From Ganoderma boninense (lineage: Eukaryota; Basidiomycota; Agaricomycetes; Polyporales; Polyporaceae), in contig PJEW03000013.1 of NCBI GenBank assembly GCA_002900995.3, positions 769,395-833,394 on the forward strand: a stretch of 64,000 bases of DNA, written 5' to 3'. Of the stretch, positions 10,654-22,990 are shown in pieces. The translations under genes were made by a program, and so were the position numbers. Numbering within the stretch: the first letter of the stretch is position 1; every line of letters begins with the position of its first letter. The notes below the pieces were generated by a model, which worked only from the letters and a program-made list of their open reading frames with translations, did not search any database and had not been told where the DNA came from.

Positions 10654-11478
10654 CCATTGACGCATACGACGATAGGTCCTATACGTCATTCGCCGATCCT
10701 TCTGTGTGGCCGTTTCAGGGAAAGTGCCAGGACTCCATGAGTAACTTGAACCTCGGTCGACGATCGCGACTCGCAGGGTTTCAATTTTCAAGTTGCCACA
10801 AGGGCAAGTTTTTTAGAGCTCAGCCGCTCTAGATGGACTCCTTACATGGCTGACAACTACAGTCAGCGCAGAGCTTTCCGAAGTTGAGCGCAAGGGTCAA
10901 GTTCGGTCCATCTCGAGTCCTAAGCATCGGTACGGGAGGGCATCGTAATTGTGGTCTTGCCCTTGTCTCATCAGTAAGATTTTCCCTTGCAAATATTCTC
11001 TCTACCTGACGGGCAGGTACGGGAGGTCGTCTCTGGCCCTTCCTTATTTGGTCAACTCGGTCAGGATGAAATCCATGTGATAAAATATGTTATCCATTGG
11101 GCTAGTAGCATCTACACGTTCCGCAAGTGAGCATTTTATATCTATTGCGGCGTAAGCGTATCTGTTCAAACCGTTCTTCCCAGAAGAGGCACCGTATGGA
11201 TGGGCGCCAAACGATTGCGACTGGGCCGCGATGTACACCTCATTCCTACCGCAACTCGAGAGGACGGATGATGCTCCCGTGCAAGTTGTTCAATGATCTG
11301 CATGAATACGTTGCCTATGTCTCCTTTGTTACCGTGCTAACCCTTCTTCAATATCATTGGCTACACAGGATCGGCGCCTCGACGGCAGCGTCTATCGTCG
11401 AAGACGAGGACGGCACCTTTCCTCGCGAAGCTCCTTCAACCTTGCTCGGCTCCTACCATCTCGACAACACCTTCCATC
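10654..11478. other. stretch without a supportable gene
   Basis: Short frames only. The sequence just before 11479 is C/T-rich, as upstream regions of fungal genes often are. Confidence 0.3.
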
Positions 11479-11909
11479 ATGGCCCGCGACTCTCGTTCTC
11501 GTCTTCTCAAGCTCGTCAGCCACGACCACCGCCCTAATGCATGGCGGCGCCAGGCCGACATCCAGGAGCTTCTCTCACAGGTCAGTCATTGCATTTCCGG
11601 GTGAGCGTACGCCAACCTTTCGCTTCGTTTAGTTCCATATCGTGTTTTCGCAACTCAGCGAAGAGTATGGAAGATGGATTCCCTACACAAACCCTGCGAT
11701 CTCTGCGTTGCGCGATCCGCTTCGAGACGGGACGATCGTTCCCGCCGTCGTACCTCAGGTAATACGTAACGCGTGCGTATCGATACTAATGAGCACTTCA
11801 GTTCCTGTAGCTCACATTTTACAGCTACATACGTGCATTTGAGCGCGACCGTTCTCGTGTGACGCGCTCTATAGTCCGCGACGCTATCAACCTTCAAGCC
11901 GGCCCTTGA
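11479..11909 (+). CDS. three-exon gene, hypothetical basic protein of 108 aa
   Basis: ATG at 11479. Exons 11479-11580, 11633-11758 and 11811-11909 (TGA) are joined by two 52-nt introns, both GT-AG and both phase 0. The second intron contains TACTAAT, a good branch point. The 108-residue product starts MARDSRSRLLKLVSHDHRP, continues with helices (WRRQADIQELLSQ, VFSQLSEEYGRW), a loop NPAISALRDPLRDG, and ends YIRAFERDRSRVTRSIVRD. It is small, basic and probably all-helical. I do not recognise a family. Clean phases, identical intron lengths and an intact frame over three exons argue that it is real rather than a chance frame. The acceptor of intron 2 was chosen because the nearer AG would give an immediate stop. 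Confidence 0.55.
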
Positions 11910-14900
11910 ACCCGGCGGGGACCGGATGCGCTGAAGAATTCCTCGTTTCAGCATGGGTTTCACAGGGTGCTCTACTGTTCTGACGGTTGATTTTACGTTG
12001 TTCTTGGAAGCTGGATAGGGGATCCTGGAGTAGCGATGTCTGGATATGTGTTGTAAAAGCTATCATGATTGCTGTATTGCGTTCTTTCTAGTATGTATTT
12101 TCTGTTTCGACACACATACCATAATTGTTTGTCGGTGGATAAAAGTGAATCATGATGAGGCTTCTCCATACATGGCGGCGAATTCGAGGCGTTGAGTAGG
12201 TGGCTGTGCACAAAAAGCACGTTTTAGGTTCACCTTGGGGTTGATGTGTCAGATCATCGTAACGGAAAGTTTTAAGCTTGGCACAGGACCCCCGAACACC
12301 TGGATTGCGTGCGGGACTTTGCAGGACTTCGCTAATCGGAACGCAAAGCTTTTGGACAGGTCATTGCTGCGGCAACGCATTGGCTTCCCTTCCATATCGG
12401 TACTGACGTAATCTCCGATCTTCAGCCGGAGCGCTGAGTGAGTGGACAAAGACTGTTCTACCGTGTCCTGCAAAACTGACCAAAGCAGTGCAAACCTCGG
12501 TGCGCAAGCAGTCGCAAGCAGCCCATTTGACATTAGTCCTATCTGTCCTATGAGGGAGAACTGAGTATAGCAGAAGAAGTACAGTACCTTGCTGGAAGTG
12601 AACCGCCCGCCCAGATTAGGTGCCGAGCGTCGACTGGATCTCCGATGGCGCCCTTAATCTAACCCTGCCGCTGGTTTTCCAGCTTCCCCTTCGAGCTCTG
12701 AGGACACCACGTTTTCACGCTTCCCTTGAACTGGACTCGTGGTGACCGAATTCCCTGACTGCAGAGCTCAATGGAATGCATCTCAACGGCCCGGGTGTGC
12801 CTTGCGAAGCTTGATATACTAGGGACCGGGCTCTGCGGGATCCCTGGTGCGCAGTGACCGCCGTCCCGTACGCCAGAGTGAGCGGCCTCTCCAATCGCTG
12901 TTCACTTGCCATCATGTCTACTGGCCAAGCATCCTTGGGAAACGCCTATCAATCTGCTGCCTCTAACGCAGACGACGGGGAGGATAAGCCGACTCCTCGT
13001 TGTTCTCTTTGGCCCAGGGCTATCTTTTGCACTCCTCGCCAGCCTACGTCTTCCCCATTCGTCTCTCCTCCAAGGTCACCTTCCGTTCTTCCATTCCAAG
13101 CTCCCATCCCAGCCATTTGTCCGTCACCAGAATCAACGGAGCTTCTGGATCACCACGAAGTTGGGCGGGTCGACCAATCCTTGGAGTACGTCGAGTCTCG
13201 TAGTGAGCAGCCTGTCGCGGTATGGCCCACTGGCTTCGAATCCCTATATTGTCGCTGATCCCATTGTTTCGCTAGCATCAGGTCGACATGCAGTCGTTCA
13301 CGATGATGAGCACAGTTGCTGGAGGGCGCGATTGCTCTGCCTTTTCAGATAGTCAGCCCGGCCGTCCTGCGATGGCCTTGGCATCAAGGTACGTCTATCA
13401 CGATTTTTGTTACAAACATCTCAGGGGCGAAGTCCATCTGTTCATAGCTGGTGGTCACGTCTTCGGTGGTTCTTTGTTGAAGCTGTGACCTCGAACCCCC
13501 TTTCGCAGCCCCTCTCCCTCTATCGGCAACAAACGCATCCATGAAAAGAACGACCCGGATCCTCAGCCAACTGGCCTCCGGCTGTCCGGGAACAAGTGCG
13601 TAGTTTTTTAATGTGCCCGTGCCGTCGTCGTTCTCACGCCTTCCCAATATCATCGCCCTCGTAGCCTGTCCTGCAACAATTCCTTCCTTCCATCCGACGA
13701 AGTTCCTCAAACTGCGATGGAAGGGTGCTCGCGAACGCATACGAGCGCCAGCTGAGCTGGAGGTGTGCCAGAGCCTGTCATGGAGTTCTTTTCTGTCTCG
13801 GAGGTTCTAGTTGGAGGGAAGTCCGCACTCCAGTGCGTCTAGGCGCGATCCCGCTCTCCCCCGTGCTCTTTGTGTCTTGTGCCTGCTTCTTGATCATGGT
13901 GTCATATGAGTCCCTGTATGTTTGCCTTTGCCCTGAATCTCCTTTCACGTCTGTCGGTACCCCGTAGCCTTGTCTCGCTACCACACCTTGCCTACTCTGT
14001 TGTTGTGCTCATGAGTCGTGTCTTGCTATCTATGCTGCGCGTAGCAAGGCTTCGGATCCAAAGTCAGCCAAGCACAAGGCCGCCTAACTCTTAGCTCGAA
14101 TCATGGAATGCGAGTGAGGGAGCGCGCCCCGACGAAAAAAAGCGGATGACATCCTGCCGCAGCTTTCAGACAAGACGTCTCACCTGCGCTCTCCTCGTCG
14201 AACGTCAAGTCCATCTGAGTCGTTAGGAAGTACAATGCGTATTCAATTGGCGCCATGGCCCGGGGCACGGGCCACTTGCGTGACAACGAGACACCGACCG
14301 CTCCCAACTTGAAGCGCTCCGTCGGCGTCTGCAGGCCCCTTTGATAATGTTCGTCCCTATGTTATCGTCAGCTCCAGGATGGGGTATGGCATCAGCTAGC
14401 AATCTTCAATTTACCATGCTATGGGAAAATTTTCACTACTCAGAACCACACTCCACGGGAGTTCCACTCCTTACAACCGATGTTCAAGCAAAGACCTAGT
14501 CCGTCTCGCCCCTACCGGCGGTAACTCGAGGTATCAGAACACGCGCCCTCGAAGAGCATTCAAACTTTGCACTGAATGTTGCTAGGACCGTAAGTCTCCT
14601 CCTTCAATGCGGAAACCAGTTGCCGTTGATCACCGGACCATGGATGCACCCCTCCAGCTGCATTGCTGGAAGATGTACTTTATCAGAGCTTTCACGTTAG
14701 CAAGTGATTCGTCGGTACGTCTACTCGCTCGCTTGCAGACACTGGCTGTATCGTGGATGACCGCGGTGCGTGACATTTAGCTGCGCCGCGCTCAAGGCAA
14801 GGCGTCCCTTGCGCAGTGGGTTCAAGTTCTCAATGGTCTTGAACAGGTTCTACCGAGCTGGCCGTCGTTTCAAGACCACCGGGACAGTGGCGACCTGTGA

Positions 14901-14939
14901 GTGACCCTAGCAGGAAATGGCCCCTTCGGGCGTTGTTGC
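11910..14939. other. 3-kb stretch without a supportable gene
   Basis: Holds many short frames. The longest ATG-started ones (for example minus strand 12533-12249, 94 codons, and plus strand 12854-13258) show no domain I recognise. Minus-strand residues around 14250-14180 (an IEYALYFLTTQMDLTFDEE block) look coding-like and may be an isolated relic. No terminal repeats were seen. Confidence 0.3.
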
Positions 14940-15330
14940 TGCTGGCGACGACTCGCACTCGCAATGGATCCTCATTGGCTCGGCCGTGGGCATATATGCA
15001 GCAGCGATCACGCTCACGAGAATCCCATGGGCCTTCGTCGCGGGCGACGGTTGCACGCTCAGCCGCTTCTTCATCTCGTTAAACCTCACGCTTTGCATTG
15101 TCGTGAATGCGGTATGCGTGCACCTCACCGTCCAGGTGGACAGCCGGCGCGAGTCCCGAGTACACTCGAAGATAGTCGCCGCATAGATTGTGCGCCTTGA
15201 CATGTCCGCCGTCTAGCACGACGACCAGAGCAGGTGCAACCCGCTCAGCCGCGGCTCCGGCACGCAATGCACGATGCTCTTCTTGGTGTGTGCGTCCCTC
15301 GCGATCGCAGAGCGGCCTACGCCAATGTAA
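14940..15330 (+). pseudogene. Serinc / TMS1 membrane-protein pseudogene fragment
   Basis: A single frame (14917 phase) aligns with the middle of fungal Serinc (TMS1/TDE1) proteins. LIGSAVGIYAAAITLT and GCTLSRFFISLNLTLCIVV are consecutive membrane segments, followed by HLTVQ. The conserved segment after that is degraded but keeps spacing (SRVHSKIVAA, then MSAV). It ends with CNPLSRGSGTQ and LFLVCASLAIA, matching the family's CNP...GT...LAIAYST block. In-frame stops interrupt it: TAG at 15184-15186, where the family has Tyr, TAG at 15214-15216, and TAA at 15328-15330. No N- or C-terminal exons were found nearby. Serinc proteins are multi-pass membrane proteins linked to serine-containing lipids; this copy cannot make one. 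Confidence 0.75.
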
Positions 15331-16628
15331 CTGCGAAACCGGCTGGATTTGAGACCTCAGCCATTTCGAGTGTGCAGTGGAGTTGGGGGATGAGACGGGG
15401 CCATATTCTTGCAGCCTCGGGTGCAACAAAAATCGGTAAGCACCCACTAACATCATTCTTATGTTAAATCTATGATCTCCTCGCCGTTGTAGTCATAGTC
15501 CCGGGCCTTGCGTGAGCGGTCGCGACAGGTCGGCTGAACGGCTGGCGTCGTGGCGCGCGTGGGGCTTCGCGACTATGGATGCTTGGGAAGATATTTCAAC
15601 GACGTCTGAATCTTCGCCAGATGCCGACTCTCGAGCGGTCCTTGGCAGAGAAGTCAGTCTTGCGCTTTTGGAAGTAGGTCCAAGCTTGACTGTGGGAACG
15701 GCGCGCTGGTGTTTGAACTTCATTGTTGCAGAGCATCCGAGTGGGAATAGGGGTGAAAGGTCGCACGGCACGGGTCCTGGCACTTCCCAGAGCCAGCACC
15801 AAGCAAGCGAACTCTGCTGCGCGCCATCAGCATTGGTGCGCAGGCATCGAAGCATCAGTTCTAGGTGACAAAGCTCCTCGCCAGCGTCATCCTAGCGATG
15901 CGTCTCATGGACAAGAACAGGCCGGGGCCCTTTAGTTCGACAGGCGATGGGGAGCATTTGGGGCGGGAGGCGATATTCAGGCGGGGGAGGAGCAATGTAT
16001 GGAGGGGAGGCGGTTGGTACTACATTGTACGTGCCCCTGTCAAGCATGGCGATTTTTCGACCTAAAATGAAAGTTTTCGGGAGTCGAATCTCTCAGCGCG
16101 TGCAGAGACTGACCAACGCGCGCTCTCAGCGCCGAGCATATGCGGCCGCGCCGCCCTCCTCGCTCCAAGACGTCTGGGTGCCCTGCGCCGCCGCGCTCCG
16201 AGCGGGTACCCGAGTCCACCTGCAGCTTTTACACCGCGTGCCGTGCGAATCGGAAAAGCCTAGAGAGAGAGAGATTTAACGAGGGACCACAGCTGGGCAT
16301 GTGAAGAATGCCTGGGTATTCTGCGACGCAAGCGCCGGAGCAGGCGATTCGTCTGCCGCAGTAGATCACGTGGCAGAGAGGACCGTTGAGGTGCGATCAC
16401 CGGCCCACATTCCCAAGATCACACGGATTTGCCTCCACCCTGCCTTCACGACATCCATACGTCTACCCTCGCACATTCTTAGGCAGCGTTTTTGCTGCGG
16501 CGTCTGCGCATGTAAGTGTTTTCTAGACAAAGATGAATTGGCGTGAGGTGGCAGCAGGGGAATCGCTCTGACAACACCGAACAGCGAGTACCATTTTCCC
16601 CGTAGCCGGAAAGTGTGGACAGGTCGTT
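15331..16628. other. stretch without a supportable gene
   Basis: Short frames only. A purine-rich, G-rich tract lies near 15950-16010. The region just before 16629 would carry the promoter of the 909-aa gene, but I see no clear TATA element. Confidence 0.3.
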
Positions 16629-19479
16629 ATGCGCTCAAACGATTGGTGAGTCCTAGTTGTATACAACTAGCCGTTGTTGTGCCTCTAATCAGATTCATAA
16701 GGCGGACTTCTCTGCACACCTTCGTGGACGACACAAGTCAAATCTATACAGTTACCAATGTCCCCCCGCTCATCAACATAGCTCCTAACAAGGACACAGA
16801 ATTCCTTGCAAACCTTAACCTTGGAAGCCTGCTGCGTCCTCGTCTAAGCACGGAGAGTTTACCGGAGCTCCCTTTCGTGCTCCGTAGGGATCCGGTGGGC
16901 GACCCCCTCCTCTCTCGTCTGTGCCTCGATCCTACCGCAATCATACCCACGGAGTTTGAACGGGGATGGGCACTCTCGGACGACATTCGAAACGCCTGGA
17001 TCCGGTTGGAGGATGGCCTTCTACACATCTCTGAGCTCCTCCTAACGTCTACGGAGCGTAGTTCCTGCGGAACATCTGCACGGCACGCTATCCGTGACCA
17101 CGCGCACTACCCCCCTCCAGAGGACTATGGATATCGCCAAGCCCATCAATCTGTGCGGGTCGCTCAGAAATCTATCATTCGCGCCCACTTGGCTTTTCGC
17201 CTCCTCGTCGCTCGATGCTCGTTAGCGGTCTCTCTCTGGCTATTCCCTGGAGCTGAAGGAGGACACATTCCCCAAGTGGTTACTACTCACTACGATATCG
17301 AGATGGATAGCTCTGTTCCGGACTGGGTGTCGATCCTGAGACGGGAGCGAGTCCCGCACTCCTGGATAGATGCCGTCCGTGACTCGGTCATCACAGACTT
17401 TTCCATCAACCTCCGTGTTGGCACTGTCATCGACCCCATCCGATGCGAATGGCTTGCGATGCTTCCTGTTCTTCGCGCAGCCAATATCCCTGTGTTTGTG
17501 AGGTGGCAGAGCCCATCCGAGATCGCTCAGGTCAGGGCGACCTCGCCCTTTATGGAATCGTTCGCCCCCTCTTCACCAAAAGAGGTCCACCTCGCTCTTC
17601 AACACGGTCCCACAGGCAAACCACGCATCTTTACTCTATGTCGCGGCGAGGAGACCCGGCCGCTCCCAGACTACTCTGCTTTCGATGATAACACACCTCC
17701 CTTTGGACCGTATCAACAACCTGGCGAGTCGCGAACGGAGTTCTTGAAACGCAGGGAGTGTTATAGTGCAGACCGGGCACGTCAGGAAACCCAGTCCCAG
17801 ATTGAAGGGCGCCAGAAACGCATGGACCACGCCCACTCAAGCTTACCCCCCTTAAGACGTTCGCGTGTTTATCTGTGGGTCTACGCTGAACTCGTCTACC
17901 CTGACTTGTCACCGCAATGGTTCGGGAAAGAATATCGCTATCCGATTCCTCCTTCTGCGTACCGGAGTCTATGGATGGTACATCCTAAAAACTGCAGGGT
18001 ATACAATCCATATTACGATGAATGGGATCTATGGTTTCCGTCAGCATGGGGACTCTTCCGAGATGACGATACGGACCCGAAACTGGATATGATCGCCTCT
18101 GACCTGGAGCAGCGAGTTCCGGACGGCCTGAAATATGCCTCTAGACACATGGTTGCAACTGCCGTTCACGAAGAAGAGGAACTCCTTATCCCTACTCCGG
18201 AAAACCGCGTGGTTGGAGACATCTATTTCCCCCCTGACTGCCGCCTCCATTCTTGGTACGGTCTCTGGGTGGCGGACACGCGGATCTACGCGGACGTCAA
18301 TTATAACAAGTGGGAGAAGCGCCTAATGCACCACTTCTCCGAGATGACGGACCAGTTCCCAACCGACGCGGCGATCCAGAAGTGCATTTCTGGGTGGATA
18401 TGGGCGATTTTGGAGGGTAGATTAGAATCTCCTGCACTCCGCCACACCTGGGACCTTGATCAACATCACCCGAAATACTTGTTGCGCGAAGGAGCTACGA
18501 GCCCGCGCCATTTGATTTCCATGGACCATTACCAAGCTCCCCAGCGCCAGGCCGAACAGGACGGTATAGGACGTTGGGTCCTAGTTACGTTTCAGAAAGA
18601 CCCAAAGACTCAGATGTGGTCTCTGTTCACCTCTGCGATGGGGGCATTGTTCCTGTTGCGACGTATTCACAAGGTGCAAACCAGCTCGGATGCCCTTTTC
18701 ACTTTAACTGCGTCGGGAATTCCCTCACGGACGGGGATTCTACTCGGGCCACCACCTTCACCAGTCTTGCACATGCCAATCCCGTCAGTTCGCCAACTGC
18801 ACCTCCCTTATCGCCAGAGGGGAGAACGACCCTCGCTTAAAGACTATGACGCGTACTGCCAACGAGTCCTGGAACTCTCGCGGCGGCCCCATCTTCGAGC
18901 AGCGTGGCTTAAAGGCGGTATTGTGTGGCGAATCATGGCGGAGATTACAGGAGGATCCCCGTGGACGAACAACTGGGAGACTGCGACGTTTCGGGACGAA
19001 CTCGTTCAAGGTCCGAGCGGTGCGATTGATCACTATCAACCAGTGACTACGGTTCGTAATGGGTCATCCTTTTACGATGACGATTTGTCGCTCGCGGAGC
19101 TTGAGATTATATCTGGTGTAGTGAGGGTTCATACAGGTATGCATATCCATGGACGTACTCATGGGTTTTGAGAGAGGCTCTAAAAATCCTGGTTTTCACA
19201 GGCATCGGTGCTCAGACTGAGGATGTCTCATGGTGGCCAAAGCATCACGCATGGGTGAAGGGTTCGTCGTATACTGGCACCTGGACCTCCTTAGATGAAC
19301 ACTGGTTCCGGACACGTCTAAAGCAAATTTATGACGGTGAAGCACAACCGCTAAACTCTCATGAATGGAGGGAGGCTCTGAGGAAGCGCAAGATGGCGGG
19401 GCGCCTAGCAATGGCCGCAGAGGAGCAGTCATGGATTTTCACGTATCAGCACTTTGTTCTACCCCAGTCCTATGTATAG
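16629..19479 (+). CDS. three-exon gene, large hypothetical protein of 909 aa
   Basis: Exons 16629-16645, 16702-19136 and 19202-19479 (TAG). Introns 16646-16701 (56 nt, phase 2) and 19137-19201 (65 nt, phase 1) have GT-AG ends. The summed exons are 2,730 nt, an exact multiple of three, with no internal stop. The ATG at 16629 was chosen because its six-codon exon splices in frame to RTSLHTFVDD; reading straight through instead gives no early ATG. Landmarks: SDDIRNAWIRLEDGLL near residue 110, a helical stretch VAQKSIIRAHLAFRLLVARCSL, PGESRTEFLKRRE near 375, YNPYYDEWDLWF near 455, and at the C-terminus TGIGAQTEDVSWWPKHHAW and WFRTRLKQI. From memory this is a large-protein family of unknown function found in many copies in Agaricomycetes, often near mobile DNA. 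No catalytic motif is visible. Confidence 0.75.
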
Positions 19480-20460
19480 GGGTCGTTTCTGTGTATTAAA
19501 TGCTTCAGTTCAAGTATATCCCAACAGTCCTGTTTCATAGTCATGTCTCCCGAGTAGCTTCTAAGATAGTTACTTGCCCCAGTGTACGCTACACAAAACC
19601 ACACTCATACCACCACCACCACCACCCTTCCTCGAGTTCTCTTGTTAGCACGCTCATCGGATCATCGCACCTTGTGCCGCTCACTCACGTAGTGTTAAGG
19701 TTCATCGACTCCCGGTTATCGACCTGTACAAGTGAGGCCCAAGTAATCATGCCAGAAGATGGCGCTCGACGCCGGTAAAGACGACCATCCCCTCGCCGAA
19801 CGGGACTCCCACAGATGGTCGTATCCATTTCAAGGACATACTCCACACCCCAGGGACTGGAGTCGCATCGATCATGCTGGATATGAATACATCGCACCAT
19901 TCGCCAACGGTGACTGCCTCGCACCCGAATCGGTCCTCGCACATTCATTGAACTAATATTCTGAAGGTTCATTCGTTCCTTGCACACTAGTCTGGACTGG
20001 AATGACGCAACGAAAAGCATCTTAGTCGAGTCGACAGGCCATCCAAGCATTCAGGGTGTAGTACGCCGCAACTGCCATAGATGCAAGAGTGGAATCTGTG
20101 TACTTGCACGCTGCGTCAGCCAGGAACCTCGAGACATAACCATATCTGGATCCACTAGCATTGTGATTGTTCACGGGAGCGATCCACCGCATAAAAACAT
20201 ATCTGGTCCAGTCAACTGCCTAATATATTGTTTCCTCGTCAATACAGAACAGGGATCACGATACGGAGTAACATGCTTTGACAATGTTAGCAGTCTCAAC
20301 GACGTTTCGATCAGCTCATTCAAGGAGACCGCAATCGTACTTCATAGCCTCGACAAATTCCTTCGCCGGAGCATCCAAGCATTTGATTCTCGACTTCGAC
20401 GACGTGACTCAGCCTTCCACCGAGAAGTTGTCACCAACAAACCGGAAGTCACGGTGTGGC
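19480..20460. other. stretch without a supportable gene
   Basis: Downstream of the 909-aa gene. Contains a short CAC trinucleotide run near 19608-19626 and short frames on both strands. No recognisable domain. Confidence 0.3.
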
Positions 20461-21798
20461 CTACGCGGCAGCCCTTCTCTCGAAGATGTCAGCAGGGTGC
20501 CGCCCATGAATCTCCCGAAGGTTCGGTGCTGCTCCTTTGGACATGTCGGAGACGACGTAGCTAGGGCTGGTTGGATAAGTAGAGAAGGAACGAGAAGAGG
20601 GGCAGTCAGGAGGTGACACAAGAGGAGGCGCGAGGGAGCTTGGCGCAGCACAGCGCTCGTTGTCGCCTGGCTCATGGATGGAAGCTGATAAAGACTTGGC
20701 GATAGGCGAGACCGACAACTGGGAATTGTAGGCTGTCTCCACCCGGAGATGGCTCGAGACGGGTTTTGCATGAACCTCTTCGCCAATTATCTGGGTAGAC
20801 GGTGACGCAGAAGGCGACAACACGGTCGATGCATCAACCAGCGCCTGCTTGACATGCGTAGGGGCTTGTTTTTGTCCCACTGGCAGACGAACATGGCGAT
20901 CAGCAACGGGTGGTAGACTTCATGCCAGTAAAGACTCTCACCATCCAAGACGCCCCGAAAGTCTGCTCGAAGTTCTTCTATCTCCTCGAGATGCGTTGTT
21001 TTGATCAACTCAAGGTCCTCAACTCGACGCTCGAGATCGAGGATAACAGCGAAGAAGGTATGCAGAAAAGCCTTTCTATAACACCTGGCTCCCGGCTATA
21101 AAACGTGTGCGAGGTCGTGTCGGGAGGCAGTATGGGTGGTTGAGTATCGACAGGAGGAGGGCTAGTTGCAACTGTTGCGGTGTTCCGGTCATACGGTTTT
21201 GCCTTGTCGTAACGTTGCATCGCCACGAGGCCAATCTCCTCCGGAAACTGCTGAGCCATGTGGGTAAAGGCGATTCCTGTCCTGGATTGCTCACGAAGGA
21301 GGATGGGAGAGATGAAGGGGTCCATCTTGATATCCGTAAAGGAACAAATCATCCAGGGGCGCCGAGTCGGCTGCGTGGAAACGAGGAAACTTGCCCCACC
21401 AGAAACTCGGTCTTGCCAAGTGAGCTGTGTGTCAAGTAAGTGCGACGTGTCACGAATAACGTTTCGGAGCGACGTACCAAATCCATGATAAGTTTCATAT
21501 ACTCCTCACGAAGTCCGTCCTGCCAATTCGTAGCCATACTAGTCGCATGAGCGGCAAAGTGCGCATCGTGGAGATCGCTGTAGCGGACTTGATGTTTCCC
21601 GTCCAACGAACAGCCAGACGTAATGAGTGTTATTGCTGCGACCCGGACGCGGGACACAGGGAGGTCTCGGAGGAATGGGTGAAAAACCGAATGATCCGTC
21701 AGGGTGCTAATGCCTTCAGGTGTCAGAGTGCACTGATCAAGTGGGAGGGAAGGAGGTTTGTGCGAGGTGGAGATGGCGGGGGGTTGGTCGCCAGCCAT
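20461..21798 (-). CDS. unknown gene family 1, copy 2 (3' exon structure unresolved)
   Basis: ATG at 21798. Exon 1 (21798-21478, 107 codons) ends EEYMKLIMDL. A 53-nt phase-0 intron (21477-21425) leads to exon 2, LTWQDRVSGGASF through SPILLREQSRTG and RYDKAKPYD. Past about 21120 the reading becomes uncertain. A coiled-coil segment (LERRVEDLELIKTTHLEEIEEL) and HEVYHPLLIAMF lie in another frame down to 20890, and a Ser/Pro-rich tail (SPSASPSTQ, APPLVSPP) reaches 20461. Joining these needs either unrecognised introns or frameshifts, so the 3' half may be damaged. Order of blocks, intron position and low-complexity tail match the copy at 8688-10170. Helical start, coiled coil and disordered tail suggest a structural or adaptor protein, but this is inference; family not recognised. 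CTTATAAG at 21861-21868 sits about 65 bp upstream. Confidence 0.5.
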
Positions 21799-21860
21799 GA
21801 TGATGGGAGGAAAGGAAAGGTGAGGTAACGGACGTCGAGGGAGTGGGCAGCCAGTAGAGC

Positions 21861-21870
21861 CTTATAAGCT
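21861..21870 (-). promoter_or_regulatory. possible TATA box of family-1 copy 2
   Basis: CTTATAAGCT on the plus strand, AGCTTATAAG on the minus, about 65 bp upstream of the ATG at 21798. Good match in sequence and distance for a TATA element; unproven. Confidence 0.4.
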
Positions 21871-22044
21871 GCCCCCCGGTCACATTTTGAGCATCGTGGT
21901 CGGTCGCGCCGCGCACCCGCGTATGGAAGTCGAAGATGAACCAAGAACGGTAACTAAAGCGTTGAAACAGGACATGAAGATGGTCCCTTATTTTACAAAC
22001 GTTACTCAGAAGACCGCGCTGCCATGGTGCTCGAGAGCGCGCAC

Positions 22045-22190
22045 GGTAAAAACAGCGCAGGGCGACGCAACGCAACCTTTGACGCAGAGTTGGACGCAAA
22101 TGGGCGCAGAGAAACGCAAGGTGTGACGCAGAGAGTCGCAGGTTTGGACGCATACAGCGCAGCGAGTGACGCGCGGGACGCAGAGCTGCG
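22045..22190 (+). repeat. GACGCA-motif cluster 1
   Basis: At least eight copies of (G)ACGCA or CGCAGAG, irregularly spaced by a few bases, all in the same orientation. They are not a strict tandem array: spacers vary in length and sequence. Confidence 0.6.
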
Positions 22191-22699
22191 GAGAATAAAC
22201 GCAATATTAGTGTGAGTGATGCATGGGGGAGTAGTGTATGAACGATCAGACACCTGGGTTCGAAAGGTGGGTTATGCATGAGAAGTAGAGATCTACCCAT
22301 TGGTGCTGGCTTGCCCGGTGAATGACAAAGCAAAGACTGATGGGGCATCGAATGGAAACAGGTCTTGTGGCGGGTTGAATGCCTTAGGAACGGCAAGCTT
22401 AAAATTGCGAGACCCAGGCCATGAATCCGCGTTGCTTTGTGTTCTGGAGCGCATACCTGCAGTCCAAAGAAGTGGTCGTGAACCCACTAAAGGCTTGAGC
22501 TCTTGAGAGCTTGAGAACCTGTGCTGGGTATATGAGCGTTGGTCATATTCAGGAAAGAATCGCCGGGAGCGCCTCTACGTCGCAGTCCGCATTGTAGGAA
22601 GAAGTTAGCAAGACCTTGAAGTTTAGATGCGGCCCGACGCGAGCACGAGTAGTACTAAAGACGTGCGGGTGATTAATCCCAGTTTAATGCAGGAAGGGC

Positions 22700-22990
22700 C
22701 CAGTGACGCATGCGACGCAAAGAGACAGAGATCGGAGACGACACAGAGAGAGACGCAGAGAGCGACGCAGAGAATGACGCATGCGCCGGTGCAACGGAGA
22801 CGAATTGAACGTGGTGTGAGACGCATGAGACGCATACACAGACGCAAAGGGACGCAGAGGCTGACGCAGAGGGACGCAGAGGTAGGCGCGAAGCGACGCA
22901 GGGTGCGACGCGAGTGAAGCAGCCAGTCCAGTGACTGGCGCACAGAGTGACGCAAGCGACGCGACGACGAGGGACGCGAATGGCGCAGAG
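22700..22990 (+). repeat. GACGCA-motif cluster 2
   Basis: About twenty copies of GACGCA, often extended to GACGCAGAG, in nearly 300 bp on one strand, with variable spacers. Strongest of the three clusters. Looks like a decayed or naturally irregular minisatellite. Confidence 0.65.

Noticed and set aside
19747..19944. Possible WD40 blade on the minus strand near 19.8 kb
   Set aside because: Only a loose resemblance (VGEW, VFTG); no GH or WD landmarks in the right order.
22045..22990. CRISPR array
   Set aside because: GACGCA words are too short and irregularly spaced, and the genome is eukaryotic.
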